The notes: generated by a model from the letters alone, not told the origin. Positions 1 to 8,247 are shown, counted from the first letter of the stretch. The stretch: DNA of 64,000 nucleotides from an uncultured Candidatus Saccharibacteria bacterium (GCA_947253285.1 CAMXXV010000002.1:49098-113097), one strand, 5' to 3'. Program-made: numbers and translations.

Positions 1-1299
1 ATGACGTTTACTCTCACCTTGTGTTGACGTAATAGTATTGACATCGCCATGAATATACCCTTCACTATTAGCCACCGCTAAACCAGCAGCACCACCTATC
101 AAGGTACCAACCAAAGTCGCCGCTACCGCAGCACGGCCAATACTATGTTCTTTCTTACCGCGAAATGACTCAACAATCCTGTCCTTAAACCGGCCAAACT
201 TATCCCATAAAGTCTCGTTGGCGCGCTCAACCTTCCTCAATTTAACGGATTTAATCCACTGTTTAAAGAAATTAGTCGTTGCTGCATCAATATCATGTTG
301 ATTTAGAGGCGCACCAGATTCCTTCGCAGCAGTAGCTAACGATTTACCGTACTCATTAGCTAGCTGTTGGGTTGCATTGCGATATTCCTCTGCCTTATTC
401 TGGTCACTTTCACTCCAGCCACCACTACGTTCAGACTTAAGCATCGCATCCGACATGTTATTACGTGCCTTAACTGCCTGATTAAATGATGGTAAACCAG
501 TAAAGAATGAATAGCTGGCGGCCATATCGTCATTTATAGCCTTGCGCTCCTTGCGGGTCAATAAACCGTATTTTGCCTTAACATCAAACGGTACGTTATC
601 AAGATTGCCTTCCTCTTCAGCCTGCTCAACCATTGCATTGTCAATATCAGTGTGTGCAACAAAGCCATAATCTGCATCATTATCGGTAGTGGAATTAGTA
701 TTTTGCTCGGCATTGCGGTTAGTTTCTGACGCAGCGTCAGCAGTAACATTGTTGTGCTCAGCCTTGCGACGTGCATCACGCTCGTCAATACTCTCCGAAC
801 GCACGGTCTCATACTGACCCGGCTTGTACGACTCATAATCACTCTGACCCCTGGCTTGGTCGAAATCATCATACGTAGTTGGCTTGCCTAGCACCGACTC
901 CTCAGAAATAGGCTCATTATCAGAGTGTAACGGCTCCTCAGTATGAGAATGATGATTGAATACTTCGCGACGAAGCGCTGCCAGCTCATCGTCTGAGAAA
1001 ATATCACCCAACTTTGCACCGTGGTCACCTTCTCCCATGTGTGAAGCACGCGACACAGCGTCGCCTAAAGTTTCCTCTGTGGTATACGTTACTTTCATAC
1101 CATTAACTGTATTCGGATGATAAAGATCATACTTTTGCTCTGAAGGCGAAGCCTGTGGCTTAGCTGATTCAGTATCAGTTTCCGCTTTAGCTGAGGTGTA
1201 CGCCCACTTTGACGGGTCATTTGGGTTGCCAAGGCCCTTTGCCCACGCGTCAGCATTCGGATTGTATGAATTAGAATTAGATTTATTTTTATTGTCCAC
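1..1299 (-). CDS. Hypothetical membrane-anchored protein, partial (3' end outside window)
   Basis: I do not recognise this protein. The reading frame is open from a GTG at 1299 to the window edge, 433 codons without a stop, so the C-terminus is missing. The first 400 or so residues are polar, rich in Asp, Glu, Asn and Ser, and probably partly disordered. One hydrophobic Ala/Gly/Val/Leu stretch near residues 385-405 looks like a transmembrane helix, preceded by a basic segment, so the long N-terminal part should be cytoplasmic. GTG 1299 is chosen because an AGGG sits about 6 bases upstream and a good promoter lies at 1332-1359. Function unknown; no enzyme motif is visible. Confidence 0.7.
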   Translation of the reverse strand, partial: MDNKNKSNSNSYNPNADAWAKGLGNPNDPSKWAYTSAKAETDTESAKPQASPSEQKYDLYHPNTVNGMKVTYTTEETLGDAVSRASHMGEGDHGAKLGDIFSDDELAALRREVFNHHSHTEEPLHSDNEPISEESVLGKPTTYDDFDQARGQSDYESYKPGQYETVRSESIDERDARRKAEHNNVTADAASETNRNAEQNTNSTTDNDADYGFVAHTDIDNAMVEQAEEEGNLDNVPFDVKAKYGLLTRKERKAINDDMAASYSFFTGLPSFNQAVKARNNMSDAMLKSERSGGWSESDQNKAEEYRNATQQLANEYGKSLATAAKESGAPLNQHDIDAATTNFFKQWIKSVKLRKVERANETLWDKFGRFKDRIVESFRGKKEHSIGRAAVAATLVGTLIGGAAGLAVANSEGYIHGDVNTITSTQGESKRH

Positions 1300-1331
1300 T
1301 ACTACCCTTACTTTTAATTGTCCTTATGATT

Positions 1332-1359
1332 ATTTTAGCACAACCACCATAGTAGTCAA
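1332..1359 (-). promoter_or_regulatory. Promoter of the partial membrane protein gene
   Basis: On the minus strand TTGACT (1354-1359) and TAAAAT (1332-1337) are separated by 16 bases, about 33 bases upstream of the GTG start. It lies just downstream of the alaS terminator. Confidence 0.7.
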
Positions 1360-1363
1360 CACT

Positions 1364-1385
1364 AAAAGGGGCAATTGCCCCTTTT
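1364..1385 (-). terminator. Terminator after alaS
   Basis: A perfect palindrome, AAAAGGGGC-AATT-GCCCCTTTT, lies between the alaS stop (1409) and the next minus-strand promoter. On the minus strand the hairpin ends in four T residues. Confidence 0.75.
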
Positions 1386-1408
1386 AAAGTTCTAACCGTC
1401 AAGATAGT

Positions 1409-2815
1409 CTAAAACTTATTTTTCTTAGTTGCCGCTTGGCTTAGCTCGCGCTGATGCCGCATCTGCGCCTCAAACTGCTCACGCCAGTCATCAGGAATAG
1501 TAATACCACGCTTAGCCGCCTCTTCCACTGATAGTTCCACCGGGAAACCGTAAGTATCATACAAGCGAAAGATTTCTTCGCCCGTTAAGCCATCAGTCGA
1601 TAACTTACTAAACTCCTTGATACCCTTACGCAAAGTCTGACGGAAAGCCTTTTCTTCCTTCACCATCACCGCAATTACTTCATCACGTGCCGCCTCAACT
1701 TCTGGGAAGAACTTTTCATAAATACCAGCAATAACCGGCACAATCTCCTCCATGAAATTCTGCTCCACGCCCAAGTCAAAAGCAAAGCGCACAGCGCGGC
1801 GAATCAATCGGCGCATCACATACCCTTGTTGCTTATTACTTGGCCGCACCCCATCTACCGCGAGGAAGGTAGCAGCGCGCAAGTGGTCAGCAATCACCCG
1901 CATCGACTGCTGATGGTCAGCATAAGACTTGCCGCTAATCTGCTCCAAATGAGTAATAATCGGAGTAAACAAGGTAGTCTTAAAGACGTCTGGGGAGTCA
2001 ATTGCAGCCGCCGCGATGCGTTCCAAGCCACCACCAAAGTCCACATTCTTCTTTGGTAATAAATCAAACCCATGCTCGCGCTTTACATACTGCGTAAACA
2101 CCTGATTGCCAATTTCCATATAACGACCACAATCGCAGTTCGGGTGACAGTGCTTGCCAAACTTTGCGTCATGCTGGATATCGGAAAATTCATAGAACAC
2201 TTCGCTATCTGGGCCACACGGGTCACCTAGCGGTGTCGTGGCTGGACCACCGTTGCGACTCCACCAGTTTTTACTACCGTCATAGAAGAAAATACGTGCA
2301 TTCTCCGGCATACCAACTTCAGCGCCATGCGCTTCTGAGCCCATGTCACACATTTCAGCTTTAATACCTTTAGAGGCAAATAATTCCTGCCAAATTTCCG
2401 CCGCCTCAGTATCGCGTGGCACGTTATTCTCTGGATCGCCCTGGAAACAGGTAACATACAGCCGATTCGGATCAAGACCAACCTCTTCGGTTAGAAAATT
2501 AAAGAACCAAGTTAATTGCTCGCGTTTGAAGTAATCACCCAAACTCCAGTTGCCTAACATCTCAAAAAAGGTTGTGTGGCGGTTATCGCCCACTTCTTCA
2601 ATATCCTGCGCCCGCACGCAAGTCTGCGAATCAGCTAAGCGCGTGCCATGTGGATGCGGCTCACCTAATAAATACTTCAAAAGTGGCTGCATACCAGAGC
2701 CGGTGAATAATGTGGTTTTGTCATTCTCTGGCACAACCTTAGCGCGGTCTAAAATATAGTGACCGTTATTCTTGGCATAGTCCAAAAACTTTTGTCTAAT
2801 ATCCTCAGCATTCAT
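1409..2815 (-). CDS. alaS: Alanine--tRNA ligase, short form without editing domain
   Basis: Class II synthetase that charges tRNA-Ala. The 468 residues cover the aminoacylation core (about 1-245, with the class II motif 2 region in the R-A-Q-D-I-E-E-V-G stretch near residue 70 and motif 3 as G-G-G-L-E-R near 265) and the helical tRNA-recognition domain (to about 450). It then stops in a basic tail. The editing domain (HxxxH and CxxxH metal site) and the C-Ala dimerisation domain of normal ~875-residue AlaRS are absent. A Cys/His-rich C-H-P-N-C-D-C insertion near 225 may bind zinc. The stop is followed by a terminator rather than a second ORF fragment, so this is a natural short form and not a frameshift. 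It is last in the metG-to-alaS block but has its own leaderless-type promoter. Confidence 0.95.
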   Translation of the reverse strand: MNAEDIRQKFLDYAKNNGHYILDRAKVVPENDKTTLFTGSGMQPLLKYLLGEPHPHGTRLADSQTCVRAQDIEEVGDNRHTTFFEMLGNWSLGDYFKREQLTWFFNFLTEEVGLDPNRLYVTCFQGDPENNVPRDTEAAEIWQELFASKGIKAEMCDMGSEAHGAEVGMPENARIFFYDGSKNWWSRNGGPATTPLGDPCGPDSEVFYEFSDIQHDAKFGKHCHPNCDCGRYMEIGNQVFTQYVKREHGFDLLPKKNVDFGGGLERIAAAAIDSPDVFKTTLFTPIITHLEQISGKSYADHQQSMRVIADHLRAATFLAVDGVRPSNKQQGYVMRRLIRRAVRFAFDLGVEQNFMEEIVPVIAGIYEKFFPEVEAARDEVIAVMVKEEKAFRQTLRKGIKEFSKLSTDGLTGEEIFRLYDTYGFPVELSVEEAAKRGITIPDDWREQFEAQMRHQRELSQAATKKNKF

Positions 2816-2821
2816 AGTACC

Positions 2822-2827
2822 ATTTTA
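2822..2827 (-). promoter_or_regulatory. Extended -10 box of alaS, leaderless spacing
   Basis: TGG-TAAAAT ends exactly 6 bases before the alaS ATG. No Shine-Dalgarno sequence fits between them, so transcription should begin at the start codon. Confidence 0.65.
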
Positions 2828-2842
2828 CCACATAGCTGGACA

Positions 2843-3886
2843 CTAGCGGACAATACCACCGCCCAAACACTCTTGGTCGTCGTAAATCACAATCGACTGC
2901 CCAGCAGCAACCGCACGCTCCGGTTCATCCGGCTTAATAATCAAACCATCACCTACATACTGCAAGCTAGCTGGCACTAGTGGCGCCCGATGGCGCACCC
3001 GAATCTGGTACTTTTTATCTGGTCGTGGCGCGTCGTTTATCCAATGTACCATATGCAATAATATTTCATCCTTAAAGAATCCAGCAGCATTCAAATTACG
3101 GCTCACGTAAACCTCATTGCGCTCCATATTTTTACCCACCACATAATAAGGCAAGCCGCCACCCACGTTTAACCCGTGACGCTGACCGAAGGTGTAAAAA
3201 ATTGCCCCGTCATGGCGTCCTAATACCTTACCAGTCTCTTGCTCAATAACATTACCTGGCGCCGTCTCAACATACTGGCTCAAAAAATCCTTAATTCCTA
3301 CCGTACCCACAAAGCAAATGCCTTGCGAATCACGCTTCCGCGCCGTCACTAAACCACGCTGAGCGGCATCCGCGCGCACTTGTTGCTTGGTCTGATAATG
3401 CGCCAGTGGAAAAATCGTTTTACTAACTGCCTGCCCCGTAATACGATACAAAAAGTACGTTTGGTCCTTCGCTTCATCCGCCGCGCGCAAGAGGCGAGAA
3501 CCGTCTGAGCCAGCATAATGACCAGTAGCAATCATATCCGCTCCATCAGCCAAAGCCGCGCGCAAAAACAAACCAAATTTGACATTTTGGTTACACATGA
3601 TGTCTGGATTTGGCGTCCTACCTTGTTTGTACTCATCAAGCATATAATCAACCACTAGCTGTTTGTACTCAGTCTGAAAGTCAAACACTTTAAACGGTAT
3701 ACCAAGGTGTACTGCCACTCGCTTGGCGTCAGCTAGATCGGCTGCCCAAGGACATTGCATGCCCGGCAAGTCCTCCGTCCAGTTCTTCATATAAACACCA
3801 ACCACATCGTAGCCCTGCTCTTGAAGTAAAGCCGCCGATAAAGACGAGTCAACGCCGCCCGACATACCAACATAAACCTTGGTCAT
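2843..3886 (-). CDS. mnmA: tRNA-specific 2-thiouridylase MnmA
   Basis: Uses ATP and relayed sulfur to make 2-thiouridine at wobble U34 of tRNA-Lys, -Glu and -Gln. The 347-residue protein has the PP-loop S-G-G-V-D-S-S at residues 9-15. Its catalytic cysteine pair is visible in P-D-I-M-C-N (about 100) and G-I-C-F-V-G (about 195). A central domain and a C-terminal beta-barrel follow, as in full-length MnmA. ATG 3886 is chosen rather than an upstream in-frame start because it gives M-T-K-V-Y-V-G-M-S-G-G-V-D and a 4-base ATGA overlap with the DUF218 gene. The cysteine desulfurase two genes upstream is the likely sulfur donor. Target tRNAs Lys(UUU) and Glu(UUC) are encoded in this window. Confidence 0.95.
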   Translation of the reverse strand: MTKVYVGMSGGVDSSLSAALLQEQGYDVVGVYMKNWTEDLPGMQCPWAADLADAKRVAVHLGIPFKVFDFQTEYKQLVVDYMLDEYKQGRTPNPDIMCNQNVKFGLFLRAALADGADMIATGHYAGSDGSRLLRAADEAKDQTYFLYRITGQAVSKTIFPLAHYQTKQQVRADAAQRGLVTARKRDSQGICFVGTVGIKDFLSQYVETAPGNVIEQETGKVLGRHDGAIFYTFGQRHGLNVGGGLPYYVVGKNMERNEVYVSRNLNAAGFFKDEILLHMVHWINDAPRPDKKYQIRVRHRAPLVPASLQYVGDGLIIKPDEPERAVAAGQSIVIYDDQECLGGGIVR

Positions 3887-4500
3887 TTTACATGCACTCC
3901 TGCAGATAATTCCATGATGCCGCCCCATTCCACAATAGCCGTCGACCAGCCCTTAGGCTTGAAAAACCAAAGGTGCCACAACCGGTCATGTGCCGCTGTC
4001 GTTCGATAACTGATATTATGGTCGATCTTCTCGAAGTTAGACTTCACACGATGTAAATGGTAAGGGCTGCTCACCAAAATTGCCCGCTGCGCCTTCAAAC
4101 TGTGCAATAATTTACTACTGTTCGCAGCATTCTCCTTGGTATTACGACTACCGCCTTCCGCCACCAACGCTGCCTCTGGCACACCTTGCTTAATGGCATA
4201 ACGACGCATCATCTCGGCATTAGAGGCTGTAGTCGGGTCAGCCGCAGCGCCACTAAATATTACCTTCGGCGCCCAACCTTTCTTATATAAATCAACAGCA
4301 CGCTCGGCACGAGCAAGCGTATTACCACCACTCACTGCTACAATGACATCCGCTTTCTGACAACGCCCCATATCCGACGGCTGCTGACAGCCCGCCAAAT
4401 CGTCTGTCACTAGTACTTTGTCAGTCGCAATTACAAAAGCGACCGCCAACACCAGTAGGGGGGTTATGATTGACAATACAATTTTTAGCACTAAATGCAT
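3883..4500 (-). CDS. DUF218 (YdcF/SanA-like) membrane protein
   Basis: 205 residues. An N-terminal hydrophobic helix (about 5-25) is followed by a DUF218 fold: D-V-I-V-A-V-S-G-G, then a K-V-I-F-S-G-A strand, then E-G-G-S-R-N-T-K-E-N-A, and a V-S-S-P-Y-H-L-H-R motif. Family members such as SanA, ElyC and YdcF are membrane-linked and implicated in envelope or peptidoglycan precursor metabolism; the precise reaction is unsettled. The helix suggests the domain faces outward. It overlaps the cysteine desulfurase gene by 10 bases and mnmA by 4 bases, so it is co-translated with sulfur-relay genes, though nothing in the family links it to thiolation. Confidence 0.85.
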   Translation of the reverse strand: MHLVLKIVLSIITPLLVLAVAFVIATDKVLVTDDLAGCQQPSDMGRCQKADVIVAVSGGNTLARAERAVDLYKKGWAPKVIFSGAAADPTTASNAEMMRRYAIKQGVPEAALVAEGGSRNTKENAANSSKLLHSLKAQRAILVSSPYHLHRVKSNFEKIDHNISYRTTAAHDRLWHLWFFKPKGWSTAIVEWGGIMELSAGVHVK

Positions 4501-5642
4501 ACCGCGCTCCCAAATTGCAATTGCTCTTTAATTACCGGCGCCAATATTTGCTCCAGCTCAGTTAATTTAGCATCATCCACCAAGCGCCCCAAAGACAACC
4601 GGATCGAACCGTCTACTAGCTCTGGCGACAGGCCTAACGCTAGTAGTACATGTGACCTAGTGCCGCGATTCGCCGCACAAGCCGACCCTGTCGACACCAT
4701 GACGCCGTGCTCGTCAAGCGCAAACACTGCTCGCTCGCCATCCAACCCCGGCACTGAAAAATTCAAAATCGCTGGCGATTGATGCGCTTTACTGCCGTTA
4801 ATTTGCGCATCAGGTAGTTCAGACTGCAGATATGCCACCAGTTTACGGCGCATTACGCCTAGCCGCTTCGTTTCACTTTTTCGCAAACGTTCTGCTAGCT
4901 CAAGCGCCACCGCAAACCCTACAGCGTTAGCAACATTCTCTGTTCCGGCGCGCAAACCCATCTCTTGGCCACCGCCATAAATTAACGGCCTCAATATCAC
5001 GCCACCACGCACATAAAGCAGTCCGGTTTGTTTTGGACCGTAGCATTTACCAGCATTTAACGTCATTAAATCAACGCCCAAACGCGCCACATTCAAATCA
5101 CACACGCCAACAGCCTGTGAAGCATCAGTATGAAGCAGTAGCTGGCGCTTAATATTGCGCGAGCGACGCTCAGCGCGACATTCTGACAGCACTTCACTAA
5201 TCGCCTTCAAGTCTGCCACCGTACCAGTTTCACTATTAACATAGCAAACCGACACTAGCTCAGTCTGGTCAGTAATCGCCGCCTTTAGCTCCGCCAAGTT
5301 GATTTGGCCCTCGCTATCTACCGACAAGATATTACCACCTCTGGCGCGTGCCAACGCTAGCACCGCCGGATGTTCAATTGCCGTGGTAACAACCTCGCCA
5401 GTCACGCCATGTAAGGCAATGTTATCTGACTCAGTCGCCCCAGCTGTCAAGACAATTTCCGCTGGGCGAGCGCCAATAACCATCGCCAAGCGATGCCGCG
5501 CCTCTTCAAAGTCAGCCTTTACTTCACGTGCCGGCGTATAAGCTGCCGCCGGATTAAAAAAGTTATCACTAAAGTAAGGCAACATTGCCTTTAAAACCCG
5601 CGGGTCAACGGGGGTAGCGGCAGCATGATCTAAATAAATCAT
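4491..5642 (-). CDS. Cysteine desulfurase, NifS/IscS family
   Basis: PLP enzyme that removes sulfur from cysteine as a persulfide. The 383-residue protein shows the N-terminal Y-L-D-H-A-A-A-T-P motif, A-T-E-S-D-N near residue 70, and the PLP lysine in N-A-G-K-C-Y-G-P-K. The usual His before that Lys is Gly here. The catalytic Cys loop is S-T-G-S-A-C-A. Because it lies with mnmA and apart from the SUF operon, it probably serves tRNA thiolation, like the dedicated YrvO of Bacillus. This role is inferred from context. The start has a TAAAAT box 7 bases upstream, consistent with a leaderless or near-leaderless transcript. Confidence 0.93.
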   Translation of the reverse strand: MIYLDHAAATPVDPRVLKAMLPYFSDNFFNPAAAYTPAREVKADFEEARHRLAMVIGARPAEIVLTAGATESDNIALHGVTGEVVTTAIEHPAVLALARARGGNILSVDSEGQINLAELKAAITDQTELVSVCYVNSETGTVADLKAISEVLSECRAERRSRNIKRQLLLHTDASQAVGVCDLNVARLGVDLMTLNAGKCYGPKQTGLLYVRGGVILRPLIYGGGQEMGLRAGTENVANAVGFAVALELAERLRKSETKRLGVMRRKLVAYLQSELPDAQINGSKAHQSPAILNFSVPGLDGERAVFALDEHGVMVSTGSACAANRGTRSHVLLALGLSPELVDGSIRLSLGRLVDDAKLTELEQILAPVIKEQLQFGSAVCI

Positions 5643-5649
5643 TACCTTT

Positions 5650-5655
5650 ATTTTA
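5650..5655 (-). promoter_or_regulatory. Extended -10 box of the cysteine desulfurase gene
   Basis: TGG-TAAAAT ends 7 bases before the ATG at 5642; near-leaderless spacing. Confidence 0.55.
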
Positions 5656-5659
5656 CCAC

Positions 5660-6463
5660 CTAAGCCGCCAAATCGTATAATGCAATTGTGTTTGATGTCG
5701 TCTGCTTCGCTACTTCATCTAGCGTTAAGCCACGCCGCACTGCGATAGTCGCTGCAATATCTTTAATGCGCGCCGGCTGATTCGTCTGACCGCGATACGG
5801 CTTTGGCGTCAGCCACGGCGAATCTGTCTCAAGCAAAATCCGCTCTAGCGGCATCTGGTCATAAGCCGCCGCTAGCTCTGGGTCTTTATTAAACGTCGCG
5901 ATGCCATTCACACCCACGTACAAGCCATAATTTAGCACACGATACAGGCTTTCGGTGGTATCGGTAAAACTGTGTACCACGCCGTGTATTTTAAATGGCA
6001 ATTGCTCAAGTGTCGCCATTAGGTCATCAAAAGCGTTGCCGCCATCACCCGACCGAATGTGCATTGATACCGGCAAGTTAAGCTCATGCGCTAGCTCAAG
6101 CTGCGCCTTTAAAGCTTTAATTTGCAGTTCATGGCTAGCAAAATCATAGTAATAATCCAAGCCAATTTCACCCACGCCACAAACCACATCGCGGTTCGGC
6201 TCAATTAGCCGTCGAATCTGGTCGATAAAGTCATCCGGTAAATTACTCGCCTCTTGCGGATGTACCCCTAGACAAGCATATACTTTTAGACCATAGCTGT
6301 CGTGATAGCGCTTGGCATAGTCGAGTGCTAACTGTAAATCAGACATTTCGCCCGACAAAGTAATAATTCGGCGCACATTCGCTTCAGCTGCAGCCTTCAG
6401 TACACCTTCAGCGGGTAAGTCGTAGTCCGGCTCATGGATATGACAGTGGCTATCGGCTAGCAC
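5660..6463 (-). CDS. tatD: TatD family metal-dependent hydrolase (DNase)
   Basis: TIM-barrel metal hydrolase of the TatD family, whose members have 3'-5' exonuclease activity on DNA or RNA. About 267 residues. Metal ligands are visible in D-S-H-C-H-I-H at the N-terminus, G-E-I-G-L-D-Y-Y near residue 105, H-I-R-S near 150, V-V-H-S-F near 180, and E-T-D-S-P-W near 220. GTG 6463 is preferred because GGAGG lies 6 bases upstream and it gives M-L-A-D-S-H, the usual family start; ATG 6469 directly abuts the GGAGG. The gene overlaps the end of metG, an association common in bacteria, so the two should be translated together. Confidence 0.93.
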   Translation of the reverse strand: MLADSHCHIHEPDYDLPAEGVLKAAAEANVRRIITLSGEMSDLQLALDYAKRYHDSYGLKVYACLGVHPQEASNLPDDFIDQIRRLIEPNRDVVCGVGEIGLDYYYDFASHELQIKALKAQLELAHELNLPVSMHIRSGDGGNAFDDLMATLEQLPFKIHGVVHSFTDTTESLYRVLNYGLYVGVNGIATFNKDPELAAAYDQMPLERILLETDSPWLTPKPYRGQTNQPARIKDIAATIAVRRGLTLDEVAKQTTSNTIALYDLAA

Positions 6464-7985
6464 GTTCATCCTCCAACCGTGGGAAGAGAATTGGCGTCTC
6501 AACTGGCACGTAGTCGCCACCTAGAACCGCCTGAATTTTATCCGCGGTGCCAGGCATAAATGGCCTGAGCGCCAATGACGCGCGATTGATATCATTCACT
6601 AACGTTGAAAAAATCTCTACCAAGCGGTCGGTACGCGCCGGCTCATCTTGCTTAGCTACACGCCACGGCGCCACCTGTTCAATGTACTGATTTAGCCCGT
6701 GAATGTAATTGAACACACTTTCAGCCGCGGCTGCCAAGTTGAGTGCGTCCATATTTACGCGATAATTGTTAGTCATCGTTTCAGTCGCATCTTTTAGCTC
6801 GTCAAAATCAGTAATTTTACTAAGGTCACCGTCAAAATACTTGCGCAACATTGCTGCCACGCGCGCCACTAAATTGCCTAAATCATTAGCAAGCTCACCG
6901 TTATAGGCCGCCGCAAACTTCTCTGGTGTATAATCGCCGTCATCAAAGGTCGGAATATGCCGAATTAGATAGTAACGAAAAGCATCCACCCCGTATTCGT
7001 CAATCACCGCTAGCGGACTAACCACGTTGCCCAAGCTCTTACTCATCTTGGTGCCGTTCACGCCAATATGACCGTGCACCATCAGCTTCTGTGGTAGCTC
7101 TAGCCCCAGCGCCAACAAAATCGCTGGCCAAATAATCGCATGGAACCGAATAATATCCTTGCCAACCACCTCGACTGCTGCTGGCCAATAATCGGCTTTG
7201 AAATTATCTGGATAGCCAAGCACCGTCAAATAGTTCGACAATGCATCTACCCAAACATACATCACTTGACTGTCATCATCCGGCACTGGCACACCCCAGT
7301 TAAGCTTGGCGCGTGGGCGCGACACCGAAACATCCTTGGCTTCGTCGCCAATTAACGCTAGTAGCTCCTTACCGCGAAAGCTTGGTACCACGGCTCGCTT
7401 GATAAATTCCTTAATTTGTGGTGTAAACTGCGACACCTTGAGATAATAATTCTCTTCACTGAGTTTATCGTATGGCTTCTTGTGGTCAGGACAAATGTAG
7501 CTGTTATCCTTCGCCTCTTGGTCAGTTACAAACGCCTCGCAACCTGTACAAGCCCAGCCCTCATACTTACCCTTGTAAATTACACCTGCCGCCACTAGTT
7601 TACGCCAAATTTCCTGTACGCGCCGACAATGCGTCGGATCAGAGGTGCGTACATTCAAAATATGCTGCTTCGTAAAATCTTGCTGGTCAAGCGGCCGCGC
7701 CACTTCGTCTAAGCTTGTCCCCAAAGCTAAATTTAACGCCGCGCGCATCTTCTGAAACTCCGGCTGCAAATCATCAACAAACTGTTGTGGTGTCTTGCCA
7801 TTAGCAAGCGCCTTCTGCTCTACCTTTGTGCCATGCTCATCAGTACCAATCGATAGCTTAGTGTCATCACCCTTCAGCAAATGATAACGCAGTAGTGCGT
7901 CAGCATAAACATAATCCATCGCCGTACCGATATGCGGGGCAGCGTTCGCATATGGTATTGCGGTCGTTAAATAAAACTTTGTCAT
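6450..7985 (-). CDS. metG: Methionine--tRNA ligase
   Basis: Class I synthetase charging both tRNA(CAU) species. The 511 residues show the HIGH-equivalent H-I-G-T near 18-21, a zinc knuckle of C-T-G-C with a later C-P-D-H in the connective peptide (about 145-170), K-M-S-K-S near 315, and a helical anticodon-binding domain. The C-terminal EMAP/Trbp111-like tRNA-binding domain found in E. coli MetG is absent, a common state in small genomes. The start is fixed by a TATAAT that ends exactly 6 bases upstream and by the conserved K-F-Y-L-T-T-A-I-P-Y start. It heads the tatD-desulfurase-mnmA block. Confidence 0.97.
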   Translation of the reverse strand: MTKFYLTTAIPYANAAPHIGTAMDYVYADALLRYHLLKGDDTKLSIGTDEHGTKVEQKALANGKTPQQFVDDLQPEFQKMRAALNLALGTSLDEVARPLDQQDFTKQHILNVRTSDPTHCRRVQEIWRKLVAAGVIYKGKYEGWACTGCEAFVTDQEAKDNSYICPDHKKPYDKLSEENYYLKVSQFTPQIKEFIKRAVVPSFRGKELLALIGDEAKDVSVSRPRAKLNWGVPVPDDDSQVMYVWVDALSNYLTVLGYPDNFKADYWPAAVEVVGKDIIRFHAIIWPAILLALGLELPQKLMVHGHIGVNGTKMSKSLGNVVSPLAVIDEYGVDAFRYYLIRHIPTFDDGDYTPEKFAAAYNGELANDLGNLVARVAAMLRKYFDGDLSKITDFDELKDATETMTNNYRVNMDALNLAAAAESVFNYIHGLNQYIEQVAPWRVAKQDEPARTDRLVEIFSTLVNDINRASLALRPFMPGTADKIQAVLGGDYVPVETPILFPRLEDERASR

Positions 7986-7991
7986 ACTACT

Positions 7992-7997
7992 ATTATA
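7992..7997 (-). promoter_or_regulatory. -10 box of metG, leaderless spacing
   Basis: TATAAT ends 6 bases before the metG ATG, leaving no room for a ribosome-binding site. Unlike most others here, it lacks the TG extension. Confidence 0.6.
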
Positions 7998-8050
7998 GTA
8001 TAAGAATTGGTATTTTTTAATAGAGGTGACAGTTGAAATTCGTTAAAAGT

Positions 8051-8079
8051 TTGACTTTCTCACCTAAGTTTGACAAAAT
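8051..8079 (+). promoter_or_regulatory. Promoter of putative small RNA 1
   Basis: TTGACT (8051-8056), 17-base spacer, CAAAAT (8074-8079). The first nine bases, TTGACTTTC, are repeated at the second unit at 8157. Confidence 0.45.
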
Positions 8080-8085
8080 AAAAAT

Positions 8086-8140
8086 ATAGGCGATTTAGGA
8101 TCGTGGCCTCGTTTGGCTGCGGTCACTGAATCGCCTTTTT
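8086..8140 (+). ncRNA. Putative small RNA 1 (20-bp hairpin with U tail)
   Basis: The region 7986-8315 has no gene; this is the first of two similar units in it. Bases 8089-8108 pair with 8115-8135 as a 20-bp stem with one bulged A (8125) and a TCGTTT loop, followed by TTTTT. Given the promoter, the transcript would be about 55 nt, almost all hairpin. No ORF is inside it and no plus-strand gene lies upstream that would need this terminator. Function unknown. Confidence 0.5.
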
Positions 8141-8156
8141 GTGCTACATAAAATAG

Positions 8157-8185
8157 TTGACTTTCATAACTTTATTTAATATAGT
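8157..8185 (+). promoter_or_regulatory. Promoter of putative small RNA 2
   Basis: TTGACT (8157-8162), exactly 17 bases, TATAGT (8180-8185): a near-consensus housekeeping promoter reading away from metG. Confidence 0.65.
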
Positions 8186-8191
8186 AAACAT

Positions 8192-8247
8192 ATAAGACGA
8201 TTCATGGTCGCGAGCACCTATAGTTCGCGGTTATGAGTCGCCTTTTT
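8192..8247 (+). ncRNA. Putative small RNA 2, paralogue of unit 1
   Basis: Bases 8196-8215 pair with 8223-8242 as a 20-bp stem with one A/C mismatch and several G-U pairs, loop ACCTATA, then TTTTT. Both arms resemble unit 1 (CGATT and GTCG near the ends, GCCTTTTTG tail), but inner bases differ in ways that keep pairing. The -35-to-stem distance (38 versus 39 bases) is also kept. The rest of the gap, 8250-8315, shows nothing else I can support. Confidence 0.55.

Noticed and set aside
558..872. 104-codon minus-strand frame within the first gene.
   Set aside because: It is out of frame with the 433-codon frame that starts at GTG 1299 with a promoter and ribosome-binding site; composition is that of a shadow frame.
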